This document shows, one piece after another, positions 7,481-13,736 of a DNA stretch of 14,642 nucleotides. The translations under genes were made by a program, and so were the position numbers. Position 1 is the stretch's first letter; each line of letters opens with the position of its first letter. Below the pieces are notes generated by a model. It saw only the letters and a program-made list of their open reading frames with translations, ran no database searches and had not been told where the DNA came from. The stretch is from Acidimicrobiales bacterium (GTDB lineage: Bacteria > Actinomycetota > Acidimicrobiia > Acidimicrobiales > SZUA-35): assembly GCA_013003325.1 (NCBI GenBank), contig JABDJU010000111.1, forward strand, positions 1 to 14,642, in the 5' to 3' direction.

Positions 7481-9787
7481 TCAGCGGGGAATCGTGGTGG
7501 CCTCACCGGCCCGAATCGAAAGCGACCCTCCAGCGACGGTGAGTTCGGCGTCGATGGCTCCCTCGTTGGCGATTTCCACCGCCGAGCTGGTCGCCGTGAC
7601 CCGAAGTCGCGACCCCCGAAAGAGCACCTGGAAGCTCAGCCGGGTCCATCCCTCGGGCAGCTGAGGATTGAGGGCGAGCCCTTCTTCGCTCACTTGGAGT
7701 CCGCCGAAGCCCTGCACGACGGCGAGCCAGGTTCCCGCCATCGAGGTGGTGTGGCAGCCATCTTCGGTGTCGTTGTTGTAATCGTCCAGGTCGAGGCGGG
7801 CGGTGCGAAGGAGCATTTCGTGAGCCTTGGCAAGGCGACCGAGACGGACCGCCAGCACAGCGTGAATCGATGGCGACAGCGATGATTCGTGCACGGTGCG
7901 CGGCTCGTAGAAATCGAAATTGCGACGCAATGTGTCGAGGTCGAACCCCTCGGGAAACACCCACATCCCCTGAAGCACGTCGGCCTGCTTGATGAACGGT
8001 GACCGTAAGATCCGATCCCACGACCAGTTCTGGTTGAGCGGGCGGTCCTCGGGTGTGAGATCGACGACGGTGAGCATCTCTTTGTCGAGGTAATTGCTCT
8101 GCTGGAGCATGATGCCCCGGTCGGGATCTTCGGGCAGGAAGATCCGGTCGATGATCTGCCGCCACCGGTCCGGTTCGGTCTCGGGGTCATAGCCGACCGA
8201 CGACAACAGCGCTTCGGTCGCATCAGCATCGAGTTCGGTGGCCTGCTCGATGGAACGCAACGTGCGGCGCAGGGTCCACTGAGCCATGAGGGACGTGTAC
8301 CAGTTGTTGTCGACGTTGTTCTCGTATTCGTTTGGTCCGGTGACGCCGAGCATCACGAACGCCGACCGCTGTTCGGACCAGGAGACTCGCTGCGACCAGA
8401 AGCGGGAGATGGCGATCAGCACCTCGAGGCCACCACGGAGCAGGTAGGCCGCGTCTCCGGTGTGACGGATGTAGTCGTGAACGGCGAAGGCAATCGCCCC
8501 GTTGCGGTGAATCTCCTCGAAGGTGATCTCCCACTCGTTGTGGCACTCCTCGCCGTTGATCGTGACCATCGGGTACAGGGCGGCTCCATCGCCAAAGCCG
8601 AGCTTCTCGGCGTTCTCGATCGCTTTGTCGAGCTGGCGGTGCCGGTAGCGAACGAGATTGAGACCGACCTCGGGATCGGCGGTTGCCAGGTAGAAGGGCA
8701 GGCAGAACGCTTCGGTGTCCCAGTAGGTCACCCCGCCATACTTTTCACCGGTGAACCCTTTCGGGCCGATGTTCAGGTCGGGGTCGTCGCCGGTGAAGGT
8801 GGAATTCAGTCCGAAGATGTTGAACCGGATGCCCTGCTGAACCGCATTGTCGCCATCGATCTCCACATCGCTGGTGGCCCACTTACGATCCCATCGGTCG
8901 ATGTGGGCGGCGAGAAGGGCGTCGAACCCGTCGCCCATGGCGGCGTCGAGGGCGATCTGGCATTCGCTGAGCACATGTTCGCTGGGAGTCACCCGCGATG
9001 TTGCCTGGGCCCCGATCTTCACCAGCTCGACGGTCTGGCCGGCGTCGACGGTCAGAGCGAGGGCCGCGCCCGCCGTCAATTCGTGGGTGAAGGGCACCGG
9101 GTCGTGGTCCGGCGTTGCCCCATCGACAGATACCTGCAGCTCGGATCCGACGGCGCAGACAAACTCGGTCTTCTTTGTTCTCGACACCACGATCGTGCGG
9201 GTACCGATGGCGATTTCCTCCACCGGATCCCAGAAGCCGAAGTCGTGGTTGGAGTCCTCGTTGACCACATCACCCTCCACCAGCGAGGTGATATCGAGGC
9301 TGGCGTCAGCGTCGACGGTGAACCGATATCGCAGGGCGCCGATGGCGTTGTTGGCCAAGCTGATGAATCGGAGAACCTCGCCCGACACGACCGCGCCGCT
9401 GCTCAGCCGCACCCGGAACGTGCGCTGGAGCGTGCCCTGACCCATGTGAAGCTCGCGTCGGTAGGCCAACACCTCGGCGGCGGCGAGGTCGAGTTCTTCG
9501 CCGTTGATCTTGAGGGTGAGCCGTTTCCAGTCGGCTGCGTTCAGAACTTTGGCGAAGTAGTCGGGGTAGCCGTTCTTCCACCACCCGACCCGGGTGGGAT
9601 CGGGATAGTAGATGCCGGCCAGGTAGTTGCCTTGCAGCGTGTCGCCGCTGTAGGCCTCCTCGTGGTTGCCACGACCGCCGAAGTGGCCGTTGCCCAGGGA
9701 GAAGAGGCTCTCGTAGATCCGATGGTTGACGGGATCGAACCCGTTCTGAACGATCTTCCACGGGTCGGTAGCCACCAAAGATTTCAC
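7481..9787 (-). CDS. Maltose phosphorylase (glycoside hydrolase family 65)
   Basis: 768 residues from GTG 9787. It would phosphorolyse maltose to beta-glucose-1-phosphate and glucose in the cytoplasm. An N-terminal beta-sandwich is followed by the (alpha/alpha)6 barrel and a C-terminal beta domain. From the GTG, TGEKYGGVTYWDTEAF lies near 346-361, NGEECHNEWEITFEEIHRNG near 411-430, TGPNEYENN at 483-491 with the general-acid Glu487, KQADVLQGM near 600 and the phosphate-site HESSLSPSIH near 633. The NEYENNVDNNWYT block and the loop before EIHRNG match maltose phosphorylases better than trehalose or kojibiose phosphorylases, but I infer the specificity. An ATG at 9835 would add 16 residues, lacks a Shine-Dalgarno and sits 8 bp from tRNA-Thr. 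The GTG gives the family N-terminus (VATDPWKIV) and follows TAGCCT by 7 nt. The usual partner beta-phosphoglucomutase is not adjacent. Confidence 0.92.
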   Translation of the reverse strand: MKSLVATDPWKIVQNGFDPVNHRIYESLFSLGNGHFGGRGNHEEAYSGDTLQGNYLAGIYYPDPTRVGWWKNGYPDYFAKVLNAADWKRLTLKINGEELDLAAAEVLAYRRELHMGQGTLQRTFRVRLSSGAVVSGEVLRFISLANNAIGALRYRFTVDADASLDITSLVEGDVVNEDSNHDFGFWDPVEEIAIGTRTIVVSRTKKTEFVCAVGSELQVSVDGATPDHDPVPFTHELTAGAALALTVDAGQTVELVKIGAQATSRVTPSEHVLSECQIALDAAMGDGFDALLAAHIDRWDRKWATSDVEIDGDNAVQQGIRFNIFGLNSTFTGDDPDLNIGPKGFTGEKYGGVTYWDTEAFCLPFYLATADPEVGLNLVRYRHRQLDKAIENAEKLGFGDGAALYPMVTINGEECHNEWEITFEEIHRNGAIAFAVHDYIRHTGDAAYLLRGGLEVLIAISRFWSQRVSWSEQRSAFVMLGVTGPNEYENNVDNNWYTSLMAQWTLRRTLRSIEQATELDADATEALLSSVGYDPETEPDRWRQIIDRIFLPEDPDRGIMLQQSNYLDKEMLTVVDLTPEDRPLNQNWSWDRILRSPFIKQADVLQGMWVFPEGFDLDTLRRNFDFYEPRTVHESSLSPSIHAVLAVRLGRLAKAHEMLLRTARLDLDDYNNDTEDGCHTTSMAGTWLAVVQGFGGLQVSEEGLALNPQLPEGWTRLSFQVLFRGSRLRVTATSSAVEIANEGAIDAELTVAGGSLSIRAGEATTIPR

Positions 9788-9794
9788 TCGGGGA

Positions 9795-9800
9795 AGGCTA
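9795..9800 (-). promoter_or_regulatory. -10 element of the maltose phosphorylase gene (leaderless)
   Basis: TAGCCT on the minus strand, then seven bases (TCCCCGA), then GTG 9787. The same hexamer at the same distance from a GTG precedes ispD. It supports the GTG start over the ATG at 9835. Confidence 0.5.
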
Positions 9801-9842
9801 GCCTCGGCCGGTTCGGTCCGAAGCGGCCCGACCATGGAGGCG

Positions 9843-9916
9843 AGCCCGAAGTGGGATTCGAACCCACGACCTACGCTTTACAAGAGCGTTGCTCTGGCCA
9901 ACTGAGCTATTCGGGC
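9843..9916 (-). tRNA. tRNA-Thr (anticodon UGU)
   Basis: 74 nt forming a full cloverleaf on the minus strand. The acceptor is GCCCGAA/TTCGGGC, the D stem GCTC/GAGC, the anticodon stem ACGCT/AGCGT with loop CTTGTAA (anticodon TGT, reading ACA), the variable loop AGGTC and the T arm GTGGG-TTCGAAT-CCCAC. The discriminator is T and CCA is not encoded, as is common in actinobacteria. The gene stands alone. Confidence 0.97.
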
Positions 9917-9925
9917 AGGTTCCTG

Positions 9926-9931
9926 AGCCTA
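9926..9931 (-). promoter_or_regulatory. -10 element of tRNA-Thr
   Basis: TAGGCT on the minus strand ends 9 nt before the first base of the tRNA. It is the same hexamer used before hemQ and the 10683 gene. Transcription would start a few bases upstream of the mature 5' end, which RNase P would trim. No clear -35 is visible. Confidence 0.45.
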
Positions 9932-10003
9932 TCGGTTCGGGCTCGGACGCCCAGGCGAAATTGCTTGCGGTGGGTTGTGAGCGATTGGGCACCATATCGA
10001 AGC

Positions 10004-10009
10004 TAAGCT
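10004..10009 (+). promoter_or_regulatory. Possible -10 of the LytR_C gene
   Basis: TAAGCT lies 8 nt before the ATG at 10018, slightly farther than at the other leaderless starts, so the leader would be 0-2 nt. No Shine-Dalgarno is seen. This is weaker than the other cases because of the spacing. Confidence 0.35.
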
Positions 10010-10017
10010 CGTCGCAT

Positions 10018-10653
10018 ATGAACACCGGAGCGCACGACGCTGGAGGCGGATTTACACAGTCAGTGGGGACAAACGCTGCCCGTGGTATCGCCGTGATCCT
10101 GGCTGCGGTAGCCGTGGGCGCGGTTCTGATGTGGCTCGGGTACAGCAACGATTCGGTCGACGCCACCGCTGGCGATGACGGTTCGGCTCTGGTTTCGGAC
10201 GACGACGGCTCTGGCGACGATGGCTCCGGCGACGACGGCTCCGGCAACGACGGCTCCGGCGATGACGGCTCCGGCGATACCAGCAGCACGACCGAAACCA
10301 CCACAACCACAACCACTACCCCGCCGTCGACGGCCCGACCTGCCGCCGAGGTGACGGTGGTCGTGATGAACGCCACCGAAGGCAAGCCCGGCATCGCCGG
10401 CCGTTCGTCGGCGATCGCCGAGCAAGCTGGCTACACGATGCTCGAAGCCGGCAACGCCCAAGTCGACCAAGACACCGCCATACAGTACGCCCCCGATTAC
10501 GAGGCCGACGCGGTGGCGGTCGCCGAAGCCTTCGGGCTCGACGAGTCGGTCGTCGAACCCTTCCCGGACGAGCTGAACATTCGGGACGAGGCCGATGTCG
10601 CCGGGGCGAACATCATCGTGTTCGTCGGGCTCGACGGCCTCATCGACCCGTAG
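10018..10653 (+). CDS. Membrane-anchored LytR C-terminal domain protein with DDGSG repeat spacer
   Basis: 211 residues. A short cytoplasmic N-terminus is followed by one membrane segment at about 23-41 (GIAVILAAVAVGAVLMWLG). An extracytoplasmic spacer comes next: five DDGSG-type pentapeptides (62-86), then a Thr-rich run ending in PPST (87-105). The rest is a LytR_C domain (about 110-205), from EVTVVVMNATEGKPGIAGR to NIIVFVGLDGL. This domain is found C-terminal in LytR-CpsA-Psr wall-polymer ligases and alone in anchored proteins of actinobacteria. The catalytic LCP domain is absent, so a role at the cell wall is likely but the activity is unknown. ATG 10018 is chosen because it places the membrane segment near the N-terminus; the open frame upstream runs through the tRNA region. 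The 71-residue membrane-protein gene follows 29 bp downstream. Confidence 0.85.
   Translation: MNTGAHDAGGGFTQSVGTNAARGIAVILAAVAVGAVLMWLGYSNDSVDATAGDDGSALVSDDDGSGDDGSGDDGSGNDGSGDDGSGDTSSTTETTTTTTTTPPSTARPAAEVTVVVMNATEGKPGIAGRSSAIAEQAGYTMLEAGNAQVDQDTAIQYAPDYEADAVAVAEAFGLDESVVEPFPDELNIRDEADVAGANIIVFVGLDGLIDP
10201..10275 (+). repeat. 15-bp minisatellite, five units, encoding DDGSG
   Basis: Five tandem units of GACGACGGCTCCGGC with one or two substitutions each lie in frame inside the LytR_C gene. Each unit encodes DDGSG or NDGSG. Copy-number change by slippage would lengthen or shorten the spacer without breaking the frame. Confidence 0.9.
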
Positions 10654-10670
10654 TCTCGGGCTGACCACAC

Positions 10671-10676
10671 TAGGCT
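10671..10676 (+). promoter_or_regulatory. -10 element of the 10683 gene (leaderless)
   Basis: TAGGCT, then GAAGTA, then the ATG at 10683. Eleven of these 12 bases equal those before hemQ. The gene may thus have its own promoter although it follows the LytR_C gene closely. Confidence 0.55.
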
Positions 10677-10682
10677 GAAGTA

Positions 10683-10898
10683 ATGGCTATCAGCCCGGCC
10701 GGCAAAGGCGACCTCGACTCGTCAGGTTCGTCTGACCTGATGGTGCGCGTGGTCGGCGGGGTGTTAGGCGCGATCGTTCTCTTCTTCATCGCCAAGTGGA
10801 TCATCGGGTTCGTGTTCACCATCGTGAAGCTGGCGATCTTCGTCGGGATCGTGGTGGCGGTGATCTGGGCCATCGGCCAGTTCACCGGCGGCGACTAG
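10683..10898 (+). CDS. Small membrane protein, two predicted membrane segments
   Basis: 71 residues of unknown function. Residues 1-20 are polar (MAISPAGKGDLDSSGSSDLM). Residues 22-66 are almost entirely hydrophobic and fit two closely packed membrane helices, VRVVGGVLGAIVLFFIAKWI and the stretch around FVFTIVKLAIFVGIVVAVIW. It ends with the polar GQFTGGD. I recognise no domain. Similar small hydrophobic proteins are common and poorly characterised in actinobacteria. The start is supported by TAGGCT 6 nt upstream. Its TAG stop lies inside the CTAG at 10895-10898, which also supplies the stop of rlmB on the other strand, so the two genes overlap tail to tail by 4 bp. An 8-bp inverted repeat (10657-10664 with 10690-10697) flanks the start codon. 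Confidence 0.75.
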   Translation: MAISPAGKGDLDSSGSSDLMVRVVGGVLGAIVLFFIAKWIIGFVFTIVKLAIFVGIVVAVIWAIGQFTGGD

Positions 10899-11836
10899 CC
10901 GGGCTCGGTTGACCGGGTTCGCTGGCGGACCACTTCGAAACAGGCAGCCGCGCTGGCCATCGCCACATTGAGGCTGTTCAGTTCGCCCATCAGCGGTAGC
11001 CGAGCCAACACGTCGACCCGTTGACGGACCAGGCGGGACAGACCCGCTCCCTCGGCCCCCAACACCAGCGCCACCGGGCGACCACCGGTGAGATCGAGAT
11101 CGAACAGCGGGGTGTCGCCGTCCGCATCGAGACCGACGGTCAGCACGCCAGCATCGATCAGATTCGTGATCGCAGTGGGCACACCGCCGACAAGGGCCAT
11201 CGGCACATGCTCGACCGCCCCGGCCGCGGTCTTGGCGACGGTGGCGGTGACGTGCACCGCCCGATGTCTTGGCAACACGATTCCGGTGACTCCCGCGCAT
11301 TCGGCGGTGCGGATGATCGCCCCCAGGTTCTGCGGATCGGTGAGCCCGTCGAGGACCAGCAGGAACGGTGTGGGCACATCGAGAAGACCGTCGAGCGTCT
11401 TTTCCTCCAGCGGCTTCGCTTTGGCCAGCACCCCTTGATGGCTCATGGTGAGGGCGTCGGCCTCGAACCGTTTTCTGGTGACGGTCTTGAGCGGAACCTT
11501 CATGTCGGAGGCCAGCTCCCGGATGTCGGCCAGGATCGGGGCGTCGTCGAGCCCGTCGACCATCAGGATCTCCTTCACCGGACGGCGTCGGGCGAGCAGC
11601 AGCTCCCTGACCGCCTGGCGACCTTCGACCTGGTCGCCACCCAAACCACGGGACGAGGCCTGCCGACGTTGACGGGGTTGCGGTTCGGCGCCGGCCTTAG
11701 GCCGGCCGCGGCGACCACCGGGGGGCGAGTGATTGCCGGGGCCGCCACCTTTGCGCTGGCGCGGTCCTACGGACGGTTTCTGGTTGCCCCGTTGGCTTCG
11801 CCCACCTCGGCCGCCTTGTTCACGTCGCTTGTTCAC
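10895..11836 (-). CDS. rlmB: 23S rRNA 2'-O-methyltransferase RlmB (SpoU/TrmH family)
   Basis: 313 residues. RlmB transfers methyl from SAM to the ribose of G2251 (E. coli numbering) in the 23S rRNA P-loop. Residues 1-65 are an Arg/Gly/Gln-rich disordered extension, as in other actinobacterial RlmB proteins. A substrate-binding domain follows (about 68-140, VEGRQAVRELL), then the SPOUT knot with motif 1 LDGLTDPQNLGAIIRTAE (162-179), motif 2 VALVLGAEGAGLSRLV (255-270) and motif 3 LPLMGELNSLNVAMASA (280-296). The start is GTG 11836, overlapping the ispF TGA as GTGA, which points to translational coupling. An in-frame ATG at 11866 lies inside ispF and adds nothing recognisable. It is the last gene of the ispD-ispF-rlmB unit. 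The specific target base is inferred from the family. Confidence 0.93.
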   Translation of the reverse strand: MNKRREQGGRGGRSQRGNQKPSVGPRQRKGGGPGNHSPPGGRRGRPKAGAEPQPRQRRQASSRGLGGDQVEGRQAVRELLLARRRPVKEILMVDGLDDAPILADIRELASDMKVPLKTVTRKRFEADALTMSHQGVLAKAKPLEEKTLDGLLDVPTPFLLVLDGLTDPQNLGAIIRTAECAGVTGIVLPRHRAVHVTATVAKTAAGAVEHVPMALVGGVPTAITNLIDAGVLTVGLDADGDTPLFDLDLTGGRPVALVLGAEGAGLSRLVRQRVDVLARLPLMGELNSLNVAMASAAACFEVVRQRTRSTEPG

Positions 11837-12312
11837 GACATCACCATCAGTGCCGACGCATGACACTGCACGCCTTCGGTCAGGGAGCCGACACCTTCGG
11901 TGCGCTTGCCCTTCACCGTGACCGGACCGCCGGCGGCTGCCGTCAGGTTCTCTTCCATCGTTGCCCGGTAGGGAGCGATCTTCGGGGTGTCGAGCACCAC
12001 CGTGCAGTCGGCGTTGACCAGGCTCCAGCCGAGGTTTGCTAGCTGAGCGGCGGCGGTGCGGAGCAATACGATGCTGTCGGCGCCCGCCAGCGCCGGGTCG
12101 GTGTCGGGGAAGAGCGAGCCGATGTCGCCGTGACCCACCGCGCCGAGCATCGCGTCGATCACTGCGTGGGCGATGGCGTCGGCATCGCTGTGCCCGGCCA
12201 ATGCCCGGGCCTCAGGGAACCGAACACCGCCCAGTACCAACTCTCGTTCGGGGTCGTCGCTCCAGCGGTGGACATCGAACCCGTTGCCGATTCTGAACGC
12301 CGGAGAACTCAC
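11833..12312 (-). CDS. ispF: 2-C-methyl-D-erythritol 2,4-cyclodiphosphate synthase IspF
   Basis: 159 residues, the usual length. It cyclises CDP-methylerythritol 2-phosphate to MEcPP with release of CMP in the MEP isoprenoid pathway. The enzyme is a homotrimer with zinc at each interface. Zinc ligands are visible as Asp13 and His15 (GFDVHRW) and His49 (GHSDADAIAH). The GDIGSLFPDTD loop (62-72) and the C-terminal VKGKRTEGVG block are also present. The GTG at 12312 overlaps the ispD stop as GTGA, and the ispF stop in turn overlaps the rlmB GTG, so all three are probably translated in a coupled way from one mRNA. The start matches the family's N-terminus. Confidence 0.97.
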   Translation of the reverse strand: MSSPAFRIGNGFDVHRWSDDPERELVLGGVRFPEARALAGHSDADAIAHAVIDAMLGAVGHGDIGSLFPDTDPALAGADSIVLLRTAAAQLANLGWSLVNADCTVVLDTPKIAPYRATMEENLTAAAGGPVTVKGKRTEGVGSLTEGVQCHASALMVMS

Positions 12313-12938
12313 CCCAGCAGTATCTCGGCCAGAGCGAGGTCTGCGGCAACTGTGACCTTGATGTTTTGGGGATCGCCATGGACATGGGCTACTCGTACCC
12401 CGAGCGCATCGACGAGTGAGGCGTCGTCGGTGGCATCCTCGCCTGCCGCATGGGCTGCGGAGATCGTTTCGAACGCGAAGCCCTGTGGGGTTTGAACTGC
12501 GACGAACTGGCCTCGGTCTGCCGCACCACCGTCGACCCGTCGCAAGGTGTCGGTCACCGGCACCGCCGGCACGACAGCCCGTTCTCCGTCGGCCAGGGCC
12601 TCGATGACCCGCCCCACAACTTCGGCCGACACGACCGGGCGAGCCGCATCGTGAATGAGCACGTGGGTCGGGTCAAGGCGAGCGGCGGCGGCCAGCCCGG
12701 CCCGCACCGAGTCGGCCCTGGTAGCACCCCCTGCCACCACGATGTCGGCAACGTCGGTTCGGTGCTCTTCGAGCAGGTCGGGATGGGCGACCACGACCAC
12801 GGTCTCTGAGGCTGCGGCGATGGCGGCGACGGACCAGTCGAGCAGGCGCCGTCCACCGACGAGCTCGAGCTGCTTGGGTCGGGAACCCCCCGCCCGCGAC
12901 CCGACTCCTCCGGCAACCACGATCCCCACAACCCTCAC
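12309..12938 (-). CDS. ispD: 2-C-methyl-D-erythritol 4-phosphate cytidylyltransferase IspD
   Basis: 209 residues from GTG 12938. It joins CTP and methylerythritol 4-phosphate to give CDP-methylerythritol, the MEP-pathway step two before IspF. Visible motifs are the nucleotide-binding VVAGGVGSRAGG (7-18) with PKQ (21-23), HDAARP (96-101), VPVTDT (126-131), QTPQGF (149-154), TDDASLVDA (170-178) and GDPQNIKVT (188-196). The first loop reads GSRAG where many IspDs have GTRMG. An in-frame ATG at 12989 would add 17 unrelated residues (KPDRKDHPP). The GTG gives the standard N-terminus and lies 7 nt after TAGCCT. It is the first gene of the ispD-ispF-rlmB unit and is divergent from the Crp-type regulator. 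Confidence 0.96.
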   Translation of the reverse strand: MRVVGIVVAGGVGSRAGGSRPKQLELVGGRRLLDWSVAAIAAASETVVVVAHPDLLEEHRTDVADIVVAGGATRADSVRAGLAAAARLDPTHVLIHDAARPVVSAEVVGRVIEALADGERAVVPAVPVTDTLRRVDGGAADRGQFVAVQTPQGFAFETISAAHAAGEDATDDASLVDALGVRVAHVHGDPQNIKVTVAADLALAEILLG

Positions 12939-12945
12939 AGGGCTC

Positions 12946-12951
12946 AGGCTA
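12946..12951 (-). promoter_or_regulatory. -10 element of the ispD-ispF-rlmB operon (leaderless)
   Basis: TAGCCT on the minus strand, then GAGCCCT, then GTG 12938. No Shine-Dalgarno is present. It would drive all three genes, since the other two starts overlap the preceding stops and show no hexamer of their own. Confidence 0.55.
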
Positions 12952-13002
12952 CTGGCCGTTGGCGGGTGGTCTTTGCGGTCTGGTTTCACGCATTATCGCA
13001 AC

Positions 13003-13033
13003 TGTGACATCTTGCACTACTCCGATGTACGGT
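13003..13033 (+). promoter_or_regulatory. Promoter of the Crp-type regulator with a Crp-like half-site
   Basis: GTGACA (13004-13009, five of six matches to TTGACA) and TACGGT (13028-13033) are 18 bp apart, and GTG 13040 follows after six bases. The -35 overlaps TGTGACATCTTGCACTA (13003-13019). Its left half equals the TGTGA of the Crp consensus TGTGA-N6-TCACA, while the right half matches three of five bases. A regulator bound there would block its own promoter, so autorepression is plausible. This is inference from the match. Confidence 0.4.
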
Positions 13034-13039
13034 GTTGGA

Positions 13040-13699
13040 GTGATTGACCCCGCGCTGCTGGCCGACGTCGAACTGTTCTCTGGCCTCGACGAGGAAACCC
13101 TGGCGGTGATCGCCGCCCAATCCGAACTGCGAAAGCTCAAGCGGGGCGACGTGCTGTTCAAGGAAGATGACGAACCGGCCGAGCTGTTCGTCACGACGTC
13201 CGGGCGGGTGGCGATGGTCAATCGATCCATCGACGGACGGGAGAGCGTGGTTGCGCTGATGGAAAGGGGCGACCTGTTCGGCGAAATGCCGCTGTTCGAC
13301 CAGCGGAATCGATCCACCGATGGCAGGGCCCTCGAACCGTCGGAGGTGCTGGTTATCCCCTACGGCCCGCTGCGCACCCTGTACCAAGACCAGCCTGAGC
13401 ATCTGTGGCGTGTCGTCGCATTGCTGGCCGGCAGGCTGCGGGCCATGGACGGTGTGCTGGCCGACTCGGTGTTCCTCGACGTCACCGGACGAACGGCGAA
13501 GCGGCTGCTCGAGATCGCAGGTGGCGATGACGACTTCGCCCTGCCTGTCACCCAGGAAGAACTGGCCGGCATGGTCGGCGCCAGCCGGGAGCGCGTGAAC
13601 AAGGCGATCGCCAGCTTCGTGCGGCTCGGGTGGATCGAACAACGCGACCGTCGCTACCACATCCGCAACCGCCAACAGCTGGAGCTACGGGCCAGGTAG
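13040..13699 (+). CDS. Crp/Fnr-family transcriptional regulator (cAMP-receptor type)
   Basis: 219 residues, close to mycobacterial Crp and corynebacterial GlxR. The N-terminal cyclic-nucleotide-binding barrel spans about 1-115, with the phosphate-binding cassette at 80-97 (FGEMPLFDQRNRST). Glu82 and Arg91 fall where Crp proteins contact cAMP. The dimer helix lies about 117-145, the hinge is DVTGRTAKRLL, and the winged helix-turn-helix lies about 168-210 with TQEELAGMVGASRERVNKAI. No Fnr-type cysteines are present, so a redox FeS sensor is unlikely. GTG 13040 gives the family's N-terminus (MIDPALLADVELFSGL) and follows TACGGT by 6 nt. An in-frame ATG at 13025 would overlap that promoter. It lies between ispD (divergent) and disA (convergent). 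cAMP as ligand is inferred from the cassette. Confidence 0.92.
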   Translation: MIDPALLADVELFSGLDEETLAVIAAQSELRKLKRGDVLFKEDDEPAELFVTTSGRVAMVNRSIDGRESVVALMERGDLFGEMPLFDQRNRSTDGRALEPSEVLVIPYGPLRTLYQDQPEHLWRVVALLAGRLRAMDGVLADSVFLDVTGRTAKRLLEIAGGDDDFALPVTQEELAGMVGASRERVNKAIASFVRLGWIEQRDRRYHIRNRQQLELRAR

Positions 13700-13736
13700 G
13701 AAGCCGCCGCGCTCACGGGCACCCTGCAGGCGAGAA

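Noticed and set aside
9788..9835. ATG 9835 as the start of maltose phosphorylase
   Set aside because: The extra 16 residues do not look like the family N-terminus, there is no Shine-Dalgarno, and the tRNA ends 8 bp upstream. It remains possible but less likely than GTG 9787.
9976..9992. TGTGA followed by GGGCAC as a second Crp site upstream of the LytR_C gene
   Set aside because: Only the left half matches; the right half does not fit TCACA and the spacing to the -10 is not informative.
8462..10006. A 514-codon plus-strand frame through the maltose phosphorylase gene and tRNA-Thr
   Set aside because: It runs through an intact GH65 gene and a tRNA in antisense; no family resemblance.
13025..13027. 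ATG 13025 as the start of the Crp-type regulator
   Set aside because: It overlaps the -10 TACGGT; the GTG at 13040 gives the N-terminus aligned with mycobacterial Crp.
13700..13736. A terminator between the Crp-type gene and disA
   Set aside because: The 37-bp gap shows no stable stem followed by T residues.
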